Below are positions 11,162 to 19,947 of a DNA stretch of 64,000 bases, one piece after another. Under the pieces are notes generated by a model, which did not search any database, was not told where the DNA came from, and worked only from the letters and a program-made list of their open reading frames with translations. How positions within the stretch are numbered: position 1 is the first letter of the stretch; every line of letters begins with the position of its first letter. This stretch comes from Mycolicibacterium hippocampi (GTDB taxonomy: Bacteria > Actinomycetota > Actinomycetes > Mycobacteriales > Mycobacteriaceae), in the NCBI RefSeq assembly GCF_010723735.1, contig NZ_BLLB01000002.1:1798001-1862000 (forward strand), given 5' to 3'. Both the position numbers and the translations under genes were made by a program.

Positions 11162-13429
11162 TCACCTGCTCCGTGTGTCTGTCATTGTAGGTCCGTGCCC
11201 CGGTGCCTCGCTGAAGCCGAGACGGTTGTGCACCCGGCCGAGCCAGTGCGGCGCCCACCAGTTCCACCTCCCCATGAGGTGCATGAACGCCGGCACCAGC
11301 ACCATGCGCACCAGGGTGGCGTCGACCAGCACCGCCAACGTCAGCCCGAGGCCGAACATCTGCAGCACCGATACGTTGGCCGCGATCAGCGCCGCGAACG
11401 AGATCGACATGATCAAGGCGGCGGCGGTGATGACGCGTCCGGTGTAGGCGATGCCCAGCGCGACGGCTTCGTCGTTGCTCGGTTGGCTTGCGTCGAGCCA
11501 GAATTCGCGGATACGGGAGATCAGGAACACCTCGTAGTCCATCGACAGCCCGAAGGCCACACAGAACAGCAGCACCGGCATGTTCGCCACCAGCGTGCCG
11601 GTAGGGGTGCTCCCGAGGCCGGACAGGTTCCCGTCCTGGAAGATCCACACCAGGGCGCCGAACGCGGCGGTGAGCGAAAGAACGTTGAGTACCAACGCCT
11701 TCAGTGGCACCACGATGCTGCCGGTCAGCAGGAACAACAGCGCGAACATGATGACGGCGATGACCCCGAGCACCACCGGCAGCGTCGAGGTGATGGCGGC
11801 GACGCTGTCGCGGTTGATCTGTGCGGTGCCGGTCATCTCCACCGTGCGGCCGTCGGGACCCGCGACGGCGTGTAACCGGTCGAGCTGTGTCTCGGAGGCT
11901 TCGGAGAACAGCGGTGCGGTGCTGGCGACGGTGAGGAACACGCTGCCCTGGCCCTGGCCGGCGGGCGCGGACGGCGGCCCCACCTGCTCGCCGTCGACGA
12001 ACGTCCCGGTGGGAGCGGACACGGCGGGCACGTCGGGCACCCGCGACAGGTCGGCCGCGTACGCGGACAGATCGGCGGGGGCCAGGCCGTCGGCGTCGGG
12101 CACCACGACCGTCACGGCGGTCTCCGAACTCTCTGCGAAGTCGCGGCGCAGCTGGTCGCCGACCTGGTGCGCCGACGCCGACTGCGGCAGCACCCGGTCA
12201 TCGGGAAAACCCCACCGCACCCCCAGGAACGGTGCACCGAGCACCAGCAGCAGCACGACGACGGCCAGGCCGAGCGGCAGCGCCCGTCGCATCACCACCT
12301 TGGCGCAGCGGTACCAGAACCGTCGTTCGACCGGAACGGGCCGGGGCTCGGGCCTGCGCAGGATCCTGCGCGCGAGCAGGCGCACATCGAGCGAGTCCAG
12401 TCGATCGCCGAGCACCACCAGTGCCGCCGGGGTCACGATCACCGCGGCTGCGGCGGCGAAGGCCACCGTGGCCACCCCGGCGTAGGCGAACGACTTGAGG
12501 AAGTGCATCGGGAACAGCACCATCGCCGCCATCGACAGCGCCACCGTGATCGCCGAGAAGATCACGGTGCGACCGGCGGTGGTCGTCGTGCGGATGAGGG
12601 CCTCGGTGCGATCGGCGCCGGCTGCCAGTTCGTCGCGGTACCGGCTCAGGATCAGCAGCGTGTAGTCGATCGCCAGCGCCAGGCCCATCGCCGTGGCGAG
12701 GTTCAGCGCGAAGATCGAGACGTCGGTGCCGAACGTCACCAACCTCAGCACGGCCAGCGCCCCGATGATCGCCATCACGCCGATCGCGACCGGCAACGCC
12801 GCAGCCAGCAGCCCGCCGAACACCCAGACGAGCACCAGGAAGATCAGCGGAATGGCCAGCGACTCCATCAGCAGCAGGTCGCGCTGGGACTGCGCGGTGA
12901 TCTGGACGTTGACCATCGCGGTGCCGCCGGTGCGCACCGTCACCCCGCCGACGCTGTCCGCGTCGCGGGTGACGTCTTCGGAGATCTCCGCGGCGTACAC
13001 CTGCTGCTGGGCTTCGGTGCCGGTGATGCCGGCGATGATCAGCCCCGCGGTGCGATCGCCGCTGACGAGGTCGGCCGCCGCGGCGGGCGGCGAGGACCAG
13101 GGCGAGGAGACGTCGGCGACGTGCGGGTTGTCGCCGAGCTGATCGACGATGCCGGTGCCGGCCTCGCGGGCGGCGGGGCTGTCGATACCTTCGGGCGACG
13201 AGACGACGATGAGCATCTGGACGTCACCCCGGCCGAACTTCTCGGTGAGAACTTCCGCGGCGCGGGTGGATTCGGAGTTTGGATCCTGAAAACCGCTGGG
13301 GGACAGGTCCTTGGCGACGGGCACGCCGAATATGCCGAGGGCAACCGTCATTAGCGCCGCAGCCACCAAGATGCGGCGCGGCGCGGCGATAGCCAGCGAA
13401 GCGAGTCGGTACAGCAGCGCAGCCTCCAT
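11162..13429 (-). CDS. MMPL-family (RND) lipid transporter
   Basis: Membrane exporter of 755 residues with the MMPL architecture: one N-terminal helix, a large extracytoplasmic domain (about 45-190), a helix bundle with [25 protein letters not shown] (about 245-270), then the repeat with a second external domain and a second bundle holding [20 protein letters not shown] (about 635). The paired DY motifs in TM4 and TM10 are those that relay protons in MmpL proteins. It is first in the operon, 5 nt before the type III PKS start, so it probably exports or relocates the methylated polyketide lipid. It is shorter than most numbered MmpL proteins (about 950). Confidence 0.92.
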   Translation of the reverse strand: MEAALLYRLASLAIAAPRRILVAAALMTVALGIFGVPVAKDLSPSGFQDPNSESTRAAEVLTEKFGRGDVQMLIVVSSPEGIDSPAAREAGTGIVDQLGDNPHVADVSSPWSSPPAAAADLVSGDRTAGLIIAGITGTEAQQQVYAAEISEDVTRDADSVGGVTVRTGGTAMVNVQITAQSQRDLLLMESLAIPLIFLVLVWVFGGLLAAALPVAIGVMAIIGALAVLRLVTFGTDVSIFALNLATAMGLALAIDYTLLILSRYRDELAAGADRTEALIRTTTTAGRTVIFSAITVALSMAAMVLFPMHFLKSFAYAGVATVAFAAAAAVIVTPAALVVLGDRLDSLDVRLLARRILRRPEPRPVPVERRFWYRCAKVVMRRALPLGLAVVVLLLVLGAPFLGVRWGFPDDRVLPQSASAHQVGDQLRRDFAESSETAVTVVVPDADGLAPADLSAYAADLSRVPDVPAVSAPTGTFVDGEQVGPPSAPAGQGQGSVFLTVASTAPLFSEASETQLDRLHAVAGPDGRTVEMTGTAQINRDSVAAITSTLPVVLGVIAVIMFALLFLLTGSIVVPLKALVLNVLSLTAAFGALVWIFQDGNLSGLGSTPTGTLVANMPVLLFCVAFGLSMDYEVFLISRIREFWLDASQPSNDEAVALGIAYTGRVITAAALIMSISFAALIAANVSVLQMFGLGLTLAVLVDATLVRMVLVPAFMHLMGRWNWWAPHWLGRVHNRLGFSEAPGHGPTMTDTRSR

Positions 13430-13464
13430 CCTCAGGAAAGGCGACTAACCGTACGACACGAAGG

Positions 13465-13490
13465 CCGATCCGTGGGGGTTCACGAATCGG
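13465..13490. terminator. Hairpin after the M15 peptidase gene
   Basis: Stem CCGAT-C-CGTG (13465-13474) / CACG-A-ATCGG (13481-13490), nine pairs and one C-A mismatch, loop GGGGTT. It lies 23 nt past the peptidase stop and before the MMPL operon. There is no U-run, so terminator activity is only suggested. Confidence 0.4.
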
Positions 13491-13512
13491 TCACATTCGG
13501 GGACCGTCCGGG

Positions 13513-14265
13513 CTACCGGTACTCGAAGTGCTGGTAGTCCAGCGGGGTGCGCCAGTGACCGCCCCACCGCCAGCCCCGGTCGGTGAACGCGCGCACGGCG
13601 GGGTCGCCGTCGTGAAGCATCCCGGGATCGATCCGGGACCGGTCGAGGTACACCTCGGCGTTGGCGGGCTGATAGTCGCCGCGACTGTCGATGTACGGGT
13701 TCAGCCGGGGGTTGATGTCGACCGCCCGGCCATAGGCGTGCAGCGACCAGCTCCCGGTCCCGGGGATGTCCCTGCAGTTGAACGCCGAGGTGTTGTTGTC
13801 GCGCATCGACAGCTCGTCGTCGGCACCGGGGTAGTGGTCGGCGGTGCGCATCCGTTCGATGGGGAAGCGCAGCCGGTACAACTGGTCGAAGATCTCGATG
13901 AGCTCGGTGGTCAGGTCTTGGTGCACCACCAGCCGGCCGCGGTGGGTCTGCTCGTCGAACCCCCAGTAGTGGAGATCGACGCGGCGCAGCGCCTCCGGTG
14001 GCAGAGGGCAACCCGGACGCCACGTCGTGCCCAACTCGGCAGCGGTGACCGGGTGCACCGTCGCGGGCCCGGGCTGCTGGGCTGGTGGCGCCGGCGCGGG
14101 GGCGTTCGTCGCTGACGGCGGTGCCGGCGGTGTTGTCGGTGACGTCGGTGTTCTTGGGGACGTCGACGACGGTGCGGCAGGCTCCGGGGTCGGACTCGGA
14201 GCGGGGGCGCACTGCACCAGCGCCGCCGCCACGGCGGTCAGCGCGGCCAGCCTCGTGATCGTCAC
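13513..14265 (-). CDS. M15-family D-alanyl-D-alanine carboxypeptidase-like lipoprotein
   Basis: Predicted surface zinc peptidase that trims peptidoglycan cross-bridges. The N-terminal signal ends in a lipobox LVQC (Cys near residue 19), followed by a Pro/Thr/Ser-rich linker of about 50 residues and a VanY/M15-type domain. The zinc and catalytic motifs are SWSLHAYGRAVDINPRLNPY (H-x6-D) and the late His in DYQHFEYR. GTG 14265 is chosen over the adjacent TTG 14268; neither has a strong ribosome site. A hairpin follows its stop. No operon partner is visible. Confidence 0.82.
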   Translation of the reverse strand: MTITRLAALTAVAAALVQCAPAPSPTPEPAAPSSTSPRTPTSPTTPPAPPSATNAPAPAPPAQQPGPATVHPVTAAELGTTWRPGCPLPPEALRRVDLHYWGFDEQTHRGRLVVHQDLTTELIEIFDQLYRLRFPIERMRTADHYPGADDELSMRDNNTSAFNCRDIPGTGSWSLHAYGRAVDINPRLNPYIDSRGDYQPANAEVYLDRSRIDPGMLHDGDPAVRAFTDRGWRWGGHWRTPLDYQHFEYR

Positions 14266-14370
14266 CAAGGCCCAAGGTACCGAACCCCGCAGCTACGGTT
14301 AGCCGTCCTAATCAGTTCTGTTGGTGCAGCTTTCGAACTCGACGCCAGGTCACAACCTCGCCGCCAAAGC

Positions 14371-14399
14371 TGTGATGTGCACCATTGTCGGGTTATATT
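14371..14399 (+). promoter_or_regulatory. Candidate promoter of the small membrane protein gene
   Basis: A good -10 hexamer TATATT (14394-14399) with a weak -35 TGTGAT (14371-14376) at 17 nt spacing, ending 28 nt before the ATG at 14427. Confidence 0.45.
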
Positions 14400-14426
14400 G
14401 TGTCTGCAGTCACAGAGAGGACGGTC

Positions 14427-14648
14427 ATGGTCGCAGTGGGCGAGGGCGCAACAGTCCCCCAAGAGGTCGAACCGCAACGTGCTGTACGCGCATCCAGCCA
14501 GGTCAACTGGGCGGTCATGGTCCTGATGATCGGTGTCCTGATCGCTGCCGTGGCCGGGGTCTTCGTCGCGCTGTCCAGCGGCATGCCGAACGTGGCGATT
14601 CTGATCGCACTGGTCACCGGCGCCGTCTTCGCCGGCGTGGCCTGCTGA
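14427..14648 (+). CDS. Small two-helix membrane protein of unknown function
   Basis: 73-residue protein. A polar N-terminus (VPQEVEPQRAVRASSQ) precedes two hydrophobic helices, WAVMVLMIGVLIAAVAGVF and NVAILIALVTGAVFAGVAC, separated by ALSSGMP. ATG 14427 is chosen because AGAGAGGA lies just upstream; an upstream in-frame TTG at 14385 has no such site. It has its own promoter and is convergent with the dehydrogenase gene ending at 14658, so it is probably monocistronic. Family not recognised. Confidence 0.7.
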   Translation: MVAVGEGATVPQEVEPQRAVRASSQVNWAVMVLMIGVLIAAVAGVFVALSSGMPNVAILIALVTGAVFAGVAC

Positions 14649-14657
14649 GGCCGCGCC

Positions 14658-15710
14658 TCAGTTCAGCGCTGCCACGAGCGCGGCGGTGACCTGCTGGGTC
14701 GACGCGGTACCGCCGAGATCGGCGGTCCGGGTGCCCGGCTCGGCAAGGGTCGCCTCCATCGCCGAGACCACGTCATCGGCAGCGGCGCCGTGACCCAGAT
14801 GCGACAACATCAGCGCCGCTGACCACACCGCGCCGACGGGGTTGGCGATTCCCCGCCCGGCGATGTCAGGGGCCGAACCGTGCACCGGCTCGAACATCGA
14901 CGGGTGCTGCTTGGTGGGGTCCAGATTCGCCGACGGTGCGATGCCGATGGACCCGGCGACCGCGGCCGCGAGATCGGAGAGGATGTCGCCGAACAGGTTC
15001 GAACCCACCACGACGTCGAACCGCTGCGGTTGAAGCACGAACTTGGCCGCCAGGGCGTCGATGTGCTCACTGTCCCACTGCACCTGCGGATAGTTGGCCG
15101 CCCGCTCGGCGACCACCTCATCCCAGAACGGCAGCGTGTGCACGATCCCGTTGGACTTGGTGGCCGAGGTGACGTAGTTGCGTCGGGTCCGGGCGAGCTC
15201 GAACGCGTAGTCGGCGATACGGCTCACCCCGGCGCGGGTGAACACCGATTCCTGCACCGCCAGTTCCTCGGGCAGGCCGCGATTCATGCGTCCGCCGATC
15301 TCGCTGTACTCACCCTCGACGTTCTCCCGGACGACCACGAAATCGAGGTCGGCGTCCGAGCGCAGCGGCCCCGTCACCCCCGGGAACAGCCGGATCGGCC
15401 GTAGGTTGACGTACTGCCGGAACGCCCTGCGGATCGGGATCAGCAGACCCCACAACGACACGTGGTCGGCGACGCCGGGCCAACCGACCGCACCCAGCAG
15501 GATGGCGTCGAACTGGCTCAACGTCTCCAGCCCGTCATCGGGCATCATCGAGCCGACCTCGACGTAACGCTCACACGACCAGTCGAATTCGGTGTAGCCC
15601 AACTCGATTTCGTGTTTCGCCGCTACGGCGTCGAGCACCGCGCGAGCCGACGTCGTCACCTCACCGCCGATACCGTCGCCGGGGATGACGGCGATCTTCT
15701 GGGGGCTCAC
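14658..15710 (-). CDS. Tartrate / D-malate / isopropylmalate-type decarboxylating dehydrogenase
   Basis: NAD-dependent metal-dependent beta-decarboxylating dehydrogenase, 350 residues, GTG start. Family motifs: IPGDGIGGEV (7-16), the Arg-rich substrate segment RRAFRQYVNLRPIRLFPG (about 92-110), VVVRENVEGEYSEIGGR, SNLFGDILSDLAAAVAGSIGIAPSANL with the two metal Asp, and the cofactor segment EPVHGSAPDIAGRGIANPVGA. RENVEGEYSEIGG and the absence of leuB-specific features point to the tartrate dehydrogenase/decarboxylase (TtuC) or D-malate dehydrogenase branch. It follows tmm by 66 nt on the same strand and may belong to that operon, though its role there is unclear. Confidence 0.88.
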   Translation of the reverse strand: MSPQKIAVIPGDGIGGEVTTSARAVLDAVAAKHEIELGYTEFDWSCERYVEVGSMMPDDGLETLSQFDAILLGAVGWPGVADHVSLWGLLIPIRRAFRQYVNLRPIRLFPGVTGPLRSDADLDFVVVRENVEGEYSEIGGRMNRGLPEELAVQESVFTRAGVSRIADYAFELARTRRNYVTSATKSNGIVHTLPFWDEVVAERAANYPQVQWDSEHIDALAAKFVLQPQRFDVVVGSNLFGDILSDLAAAVAGSIGIAPSANLDPTKQHPSMFEPVHGSAPDIAGRGIANPVGAVWSAALMLSHLGHGAAADDVVSAMEATLAEPGTRTADLGGTASTQQVTAALVAALN

Positions 15711-15776
15711 GCGTCTGCCCCGACGGCGCTGACCGATGTCGTGATGTGGACCACCCTTGCACCGTAGACGATGGAG

Positions 15777-17129
15777 TCACCGGCGCAGGAACCGAGCCAG
15801 GCTGTCGTCGAGCTCGTCCCACCACGCGGTGTGCGGCGGCGGGCCGACGGTGCCGGTGCACGGCGAGGCGAAGCAACGATCGCGGTAACCGGTGATGCTC
15901 GCGTCCTTGTCGTGTTCCCAATCGACGAAGTGCCGACGCACCAGCTCGATGTCGAACGCCGGGTAGTCGGTCAACGCCATCAGGTCACGGACGTAGTCGG
16001 TCTGGAAGTCGATCTGTTCCATCACTCCGGCCACCGCGGCGTATCGGGTGCGCCACTCGGCGATGTCGGCGTCCATCCCCTCTGCCATGGGCAGCTGAAA
16101 CCGGCCCAGCACCACGTCGCGGGCCAGGAAGGCCTGGGCGTCGAACATGTTGAACGTGTAGTACTGGTCCTGCATGCCCAGGTACATCAGCTTCGGGTTG
16201 GCGGTCCAGACCACGCCCTTGTAGAGCCGTTCGGGATAGAGATTGTTGGTCGTCGACAGCCGCAACTCCGGGTCGATGAACGGGAAGTGGTGCTGGTAGC
16301 CGGTGCACAGGATGATCGCGTCGACGCTGCGGCTGGTGCCGTCGGCGAAGTGGGCCGTGCGGCCTTCGAGGTGTTGCAGCGCAGGAACTTCGGAGATGCC
16401 GTCGGGCCAGCCGAAGCCCATCGGGGTGTTGCGGTAGGACACGGTGACCGAACGGGCACCGTACTTGCGCGACTGCAGCGCGATGTCCTCCGCCGAGTAG
16501 CTGCTGCCGAGGATCAGCAGGTCCTTGTCTGCGAACTCGACGGCGTCGCGGAAATCGTGCGAGTGCAGGATGCGCCCCGGAAAGTGCTCGAAACCCGGGT
16601 ACTCGGGCACGTTGGGGGTGGAGAAGTGGCCGGTCGCGACGATGACGTGGTCGAAGGTCTCGGCGCGCAGAGCGCCGTCGCCTTTCTCCCACGACTCGAC
16701 CGTCACGGTGAAGGTGCCCCCGTCGAAGGTGCCCCCGTCGAAGGTGACGTCCCGGACTGCGGCGTCGAACTGGATGAACTGTCGCACATTGCTCTTCTTG
16801 GCACGGCCGACGATGTAGTCGTAGAGCACCTCGCGTGGCGGGAACGATGGAATCGGTCCGCCGAAGTGCTCGTCGAAGGGGTAGTCGGCGAACTCCAGAC
16901 ACTCCTTGGGCCCGTTGGACCACAGGTAGCGATACATGCTGCCGTGCACCGGATCTCCGTGCACATCGAGGCCGGTGCGCCAGGTGTAGTTCCACAGCCC
17001 ACCCCAGTCGCTCTGCTTCTCGAAACACACCACCTCGCCGACGTCGACTCCGTCCAGTCGAGCCTGCTCGAACGCATGCAGCTGGGCCAGGCCGCAGGGG
17101 CCTGCGCCGATGATGGCCGTTCGGGACAT
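15777..17129 (-). CDS. tmm: Flavin monooxygenase, probable trimethylamine monooxygenase
   Basis: Oxidises trimethylamine to trimethylamine N-oxide with NADPH and O2 (bacterial Tmm). 450 residues, the length of bacterial Tmm. The first nucleotide motif GAGPCG is at 7-12, the FMO signature FPGRILHSHDF at about 182-192, the second nucleotide motif LILGSSYSAEDIA at about 203, and the CTGYQHHFPF box near 285. Long N-terminal blocks such as FEKQSDWGGLWNYTWRTG and GSMYRYLWSNGPKECLEFAD are, from memory, nearly identical to characterised Tmm of Methylocella and marine bacteria. It starts 19 nt after the tdm stop and has a perfect AGGAGG ribosome site. It contains an in-frame 15-bp tandem duplication (16713-16742). 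Another FMO substrate remains possible, but the demethylase neighbour supports trimethylamine. Confidence 0.82.
   Translation of the reverse strand: MSRTAIIGAGPCGLAQLHAFEQARLDGVDVGEVVCFEKQSDWGGLWNYTWRTGLDVHGDPVHGSMYRYLWSNGPKECLEFADYPFDEHFGGPIPSFPPREVLYDYIVGRAKKSNVRQFIQFDAAVRDVTFDGGTFDGGTFTVTVESWEKGDGALRAETFDHVIVATGHFSTPNVPEYPGFEHFPGRILHSHDFRDAVEFADKDLLILGSSYSAEDIALQSRKYGARSVTVSYRNTPMGFGWPDGISEVPALQHLEGRTAHFADGTSRSVDAIILCTGYQHHFPFIDPELRLSTTNNLYPERLYKGVVWTANPKLMYLGMQDQYYTFNMFDAQAFLARDVVLGRFQLPMAEGMDADIAEWRTRYAAVAGVMEQIDFQTDYVRDLMALTDYPAFDIELVRRHFVDWEHDKDASITGYRDRCFASPCTGTVGPPPHTAWWDELDDSLARFLRR
16713..16742 (+). repeat. 15-bp tandem duplication inside tmm
   Basis: Two exact copies of a 15-nt unit (16713-16727, 16728-16742) encode a duplicated Phe-Asp-Gly-Gly-Thr in a surface loop of the monooxygenase. 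The duplication keeps the frame. Confidence 0.9.
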
Positions 17130-17148
17130 GTTTTCCTCCTAGGTGCGC

Positions 17149-19440
17149 TCACGCGCGGGGACGTGACTTGTCGGGGTCGTAGAAAGGGATGACGGTGACG
17201 GTCGCGCCGATTCGCTTGAGGTGCCCGTCGAGCTTGCCGACTTCGACCCGAGTTCCCGGCTCTGCGTGCTGAACGGCCATGCGGCACAGCGCGATACTCG
17301 CACCGAGAAGGGGTGAGCGGACGCCGCTGGTGACCACGCCCACCTGTGAGCGACCGATGTGCACGCAGTCACCGTGTCCGGCCACCTCGTTGCCGTCCAG
17401 TCGCAGCCCGACCAGCGTGCGCTGCGGATGTGCCTTGCGTTCGAGCAGCGCGGACCGGCCGATGAAATCGTCGGTCTTGGTCTTCAGCGGCACGGTGAAC
17501 CCGATGCCGGCCTCGAACGGGTCGGTCTGATCGTCGAACTCGTGGCCTGCGGCCACCAGGGCGGCCTCGACCCGCAGTAACTCGAGGGCGTCCATGCCGA
17601 GCGGAGCCAGCCCGTACGGCTCGCCGGCATCCCAGACGGCGTCCCAGAGCGTCTGTGCGTCGTCGGGGTGCACCCACAACTCGTAACCGAGTTCCCCGGT
17701 GTAGCCGGTCCGCGACACCAGCAACGGCAGCCCGTCGGGACCGCCGAGACGCCCGATCAGGAAACGAAACCACCCCAGGTCACGCAGTGCCGGCTCGCCG
17801 GGCGGACTCCAGACCAGAGCGGCGAGCAGGTCCCTGCTGACAGGCCCCTGGACGGCGATGTTGTGCATCTGGTCGGTGGAGTCCTTGACCCAGACCTGCT
17901 GCAGCCCCGACTTTTCGGCCTGGGTGCGCAGCCAGAAGCCGTCGTGGGGATCGCCACCGATGAAGCGGAAGTTGTTGTCACCGAGACGCAGCACGGTGCA
18001 GTCGTCGACGACCCCGCCGGTGTCGGTGCACATCGCCGAGTACACGACCTGACCGCGTGCCAGCCGGCGGATGTCGCGGGTGAGCGCGGTCTGCAACAGC
18101 GCCTCGGCGTCCGGGCCGAGCACCTCGAACTTGCGCAGGGCCGACAGGTCCGTCACGGCCACGCGTTCGCGGCACGCCCAGTACTCCTGGTGCGTGCCGA
18201 AGTTGTCGAACTCGGTGGGCAGCCAATACCCCCGATACTCGGTGAATCGGCCGGTCAACTTCTCGGTTCGGGGCGCGAAGGCCGTGGATCTCGTGAGCAC
18301 GGGTTCGGCGTCCGGGGTCAGCCGGTGTCCCACCGCCACAGAGAACCTCCTGGTGGAGTCGTAGACACGAACGTGGATGTCGGTGGGCGTCCAGCCGTTG
18401 GCGGGATCGATGTCGTCCGGACATGCCGACGACGCACAGACCAGATCGGTGCACGCCCGCAGCAGTACGTAGTCACCGGCGCGCGACCACGGCTCGTCGG
18501 TGATCAACTGGTGTTGGGCGTCGAATGCAGTGTTGTAGAACAGGTTCAGAGCCGGCCAGCCCCGGCGGGCGGCGACCCCGAAGCCCGCGAGGCTGGCGTT
18601 GAAGTTGTCGGTGCAGTTCACGTGGCCCGGATACCCCAGGTCGGCGTAGTACTTCGCCGTGCAGGCCAGCGCGAACGTGTCGTGGCGGCCCACCGTGTCG
18701 CGCACCACCTCGACGAGCGGGCGAGCGCGGCTGTCATAGAACTTGCCGAACAGTCCCGGCTGCGGGTACGCGGCGCCACCGATGGTGCGGGTGGTGGTGG
18801 CATCGAGGCCGAACTCGGCGCCGTCACCGAGGGCGCCGGCGTCGAACGCCAGGAAGTCCGAGCACTGCCGCCCGTCCACGTCGATGATCTGGACGAACTG
18901 CCCGGCGCGCACCTCATACGACGACGCGGTCGAGGCGTCGATGCGCATGTCCCACAACGGTTCTGCGAGTGCTTCGGGAAGTTCGCGGGCGACCGGACGT
19001 GACGGTTCGGCGCGGTGTACCTCGACGAGCACCTCCGAGGGCGGGTTCGGGTCGCTACCCGACAGACACATCGGCGCTGCCGGCGCAGCGACCAGCACGA
19101 CCGCGTCGTCGTCGACGGCGAAGCCCGCCCTGGCGCCCGCCGGCGAGCCGTCACCGAACAACCGCAGCGCCACCGCGTCGCGCTGGTCGACGTGATGGCC
19201 GGCCAACATCGTCAGGATCCGGCCGGCGGCGTAGCCGTTCTCGTCGGGGCCGGCGACCAGCCGGCGCACCACCGTCGCCGCGGTGTCGGGCCGAGCGTCG
19301 GGGACCGCTCGGGGGTCTGCGGCGAGGACCGTCAGCTCGGCAGGCTGGCGGCCGTGGCGATCGATCACCTCGAAGCGATCGCCACCGGCCACCCTCAGCG
19401 CGGTGATCGACCCGGGGGCGACGCGGAAGCGCTCGACCAT
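17149..19440 (-). CDS. tdm: DUF1989-GcvT fusion, probable trimethylamine N-oxide demethylase
   Basis: Converts TMAO to dimethylamine and formaldehyde, with the formaldehyde passed to tetrahydrofolate. The 763-residue product has the two-domain plan of Tdm: an N-terminal half (about 1-365) related to DUF1989/urea-carboxylase-associated proteins, and a C-terminal GcvT-like folate-binding domain (about 375-760; GYWLPTEFDNFGTHQEYWACRE, SRTGYTGELGYELWVHPDDA, GMDALELLRVEAALVAAGHE). Cys276 in HVNCTDN, Cys335 and Cys340 in VCASSACPDDIDP are candidate zinc ligands. The nearest alternative is a sarcosine/dimethylglycine-type enzyme, but those carry FAD domains rather than DUF1989. It lies between a cupin gene (17 nt before) and tmm (19 nt after), which together make a TMA-TMAO-DMA pathway. 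Confidence 0.82.
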   Translation of the reverse strand: MVERFRVAPGSITALRVAGGDRFEVIDRHGRQPAELTVLAADPRAVPDARPDTAATVVRRLVAGPDENGYAAGRILTMLAGHHVDQRDAVALRLFGDGSPAGARAGFAVDDDAVVLVAAPAAPMCLSGSDPNPPSEVLVEVHRAEPSRPVARELPEALAEPLWDMRIDASTASSYEVRAGQFVQIIDVDGRQCSDFLAFDAGALGDGAEFGLDATTTRTIGGAAYPQPGLFGKFYDSRARPLVEVVRDTVGRHDTFALACTAKYYADLGYPGHVNCTDNFNASLAGFGVAARRGWPALNLFYNTAFDAQHQLITDEPWSRAGDYVLLRACTDLVCASSACPDDIDPANGWTPTDIHVRVYDSTRRFSVAVGHRLTPDAEPVLTRSTAFAPRTEKLTGRFTEYRGYWLPTEFDNFGTHQEYWACRERVAVTDLSALRKFEVLGPDAEALLQTALTRDIRRLARGQVVYSAMCTDTGGVVDDCTVLRLGDNNFRFIGGDPHDGFWLRTQAEKSGLQQVWVKDSTDQMHNIAVQGPVSRDLLAALVWSPPGEPALRDLGWFRFLIGRLGGPDGLPLLVSRTGYTGELGYELWVHPDDAQTLWDAVWDAGEPYGLAPLGMDALELLRVEAALVAAGHEFDDQTDPFEAGIGFTVPLKTKTDDFIGRSALLERKAHPQRTLVGLRLDGNEVAGHGDCVHIGRSQVGVVTSGVRSPLLGASIALCRMAVQHAEPGTRVEVGKLDGHLKRIGATVTVIPFYDPDKSRPRA

Positions 19441-19457
19441 GTTGTCTTACAACAGGA

Positions 19458-19832
19458 TCACGGCGCGAAGGAGCGGTAGCCGACGTAGAACGCCAGCGCG
19501 CGATCCGGGGTGGAGAACAGGATGCGGGAGCCCTTCGGGAAGAAGATCGCATCCTTGGCCTTGGCGATCTGCACCTGGCCGGTGTCGGGGTTCTCCAGGC
19601 GGAACTCGCCTTCCAGGACGATCTTCATCTCGTCGTAGTCGTAGTAGTAGTCCAGTGCGGCGTCGGTGTTGCGCAGTTCGAAGTAGCCCGAGCACATCGG
19701 CACCCCGCCCGGGTTGGCGTAGACGTCGTCGATGAACCCCTCGGTGCCCGGATACTGCTCCAGCGGCATCCGCGGCAGCGACTGCCAGAAGCCTGATGTC
19801 ACCAGGAAGGGTGGTGCGGCGGTACTCGTCAT
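19458..19832 (-). CDS. EutQ-like cupin protein
   Basis: 124-residue single-domain cupin. ALDYYYDYDEMKIVLEGEFRLEN and KAKDAIFFPKGSRILFSTPD cover the two cupin motifs and resemble the C-terminal domain of EutQ. The canonical metal histidines are largely replaced (Tyr/Asp/Glu positions), so catalysis is uncertain. ATG 19832 is supported by a GGAGG site just upstream; an upstream in-frame start at 19886 has none. It is the first gene of the putative trimethylamine operon. It may bind an amine or assist the demethylase, but no function is proven. Confidence 0.75.
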   Translation of the reverse strand: MTSTAAPPFLVTSGFWQSLPRMPLEQYPGTEGFIDDVYANPGGVPMCSGYFELRNTDAALDYYYDYDEMKIVLEGEFRLENPDTGQVQIAKAKDAIFFPKGSRILFSTPDRALAFYVGYRSFAP

Positions 19833-19947
19833 GGGGCCTCCAGCATGATCTCTCGTATGAAACAAGGTCTGATGGGAGGAAACCATGCGCGGGTTTCGGG
19901 GAGATTACTCTTCGTAGCCACCACGTAATGCTTGGCGGCCGGAGACG

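Noticed and set aside
12167..13354. 395-codon plus-strand frame opposite the MMPL transporter gene
   Set aside because: Mirror frame of the MMPL gene with His/Arg/Gln-rich composition and no recognisable domain.
17668..19002. 444-codon plus-strand frame opposite tdm
   Set aside because: Shadow of a strongly conserved coding region; no ribosome site or family resemblance.
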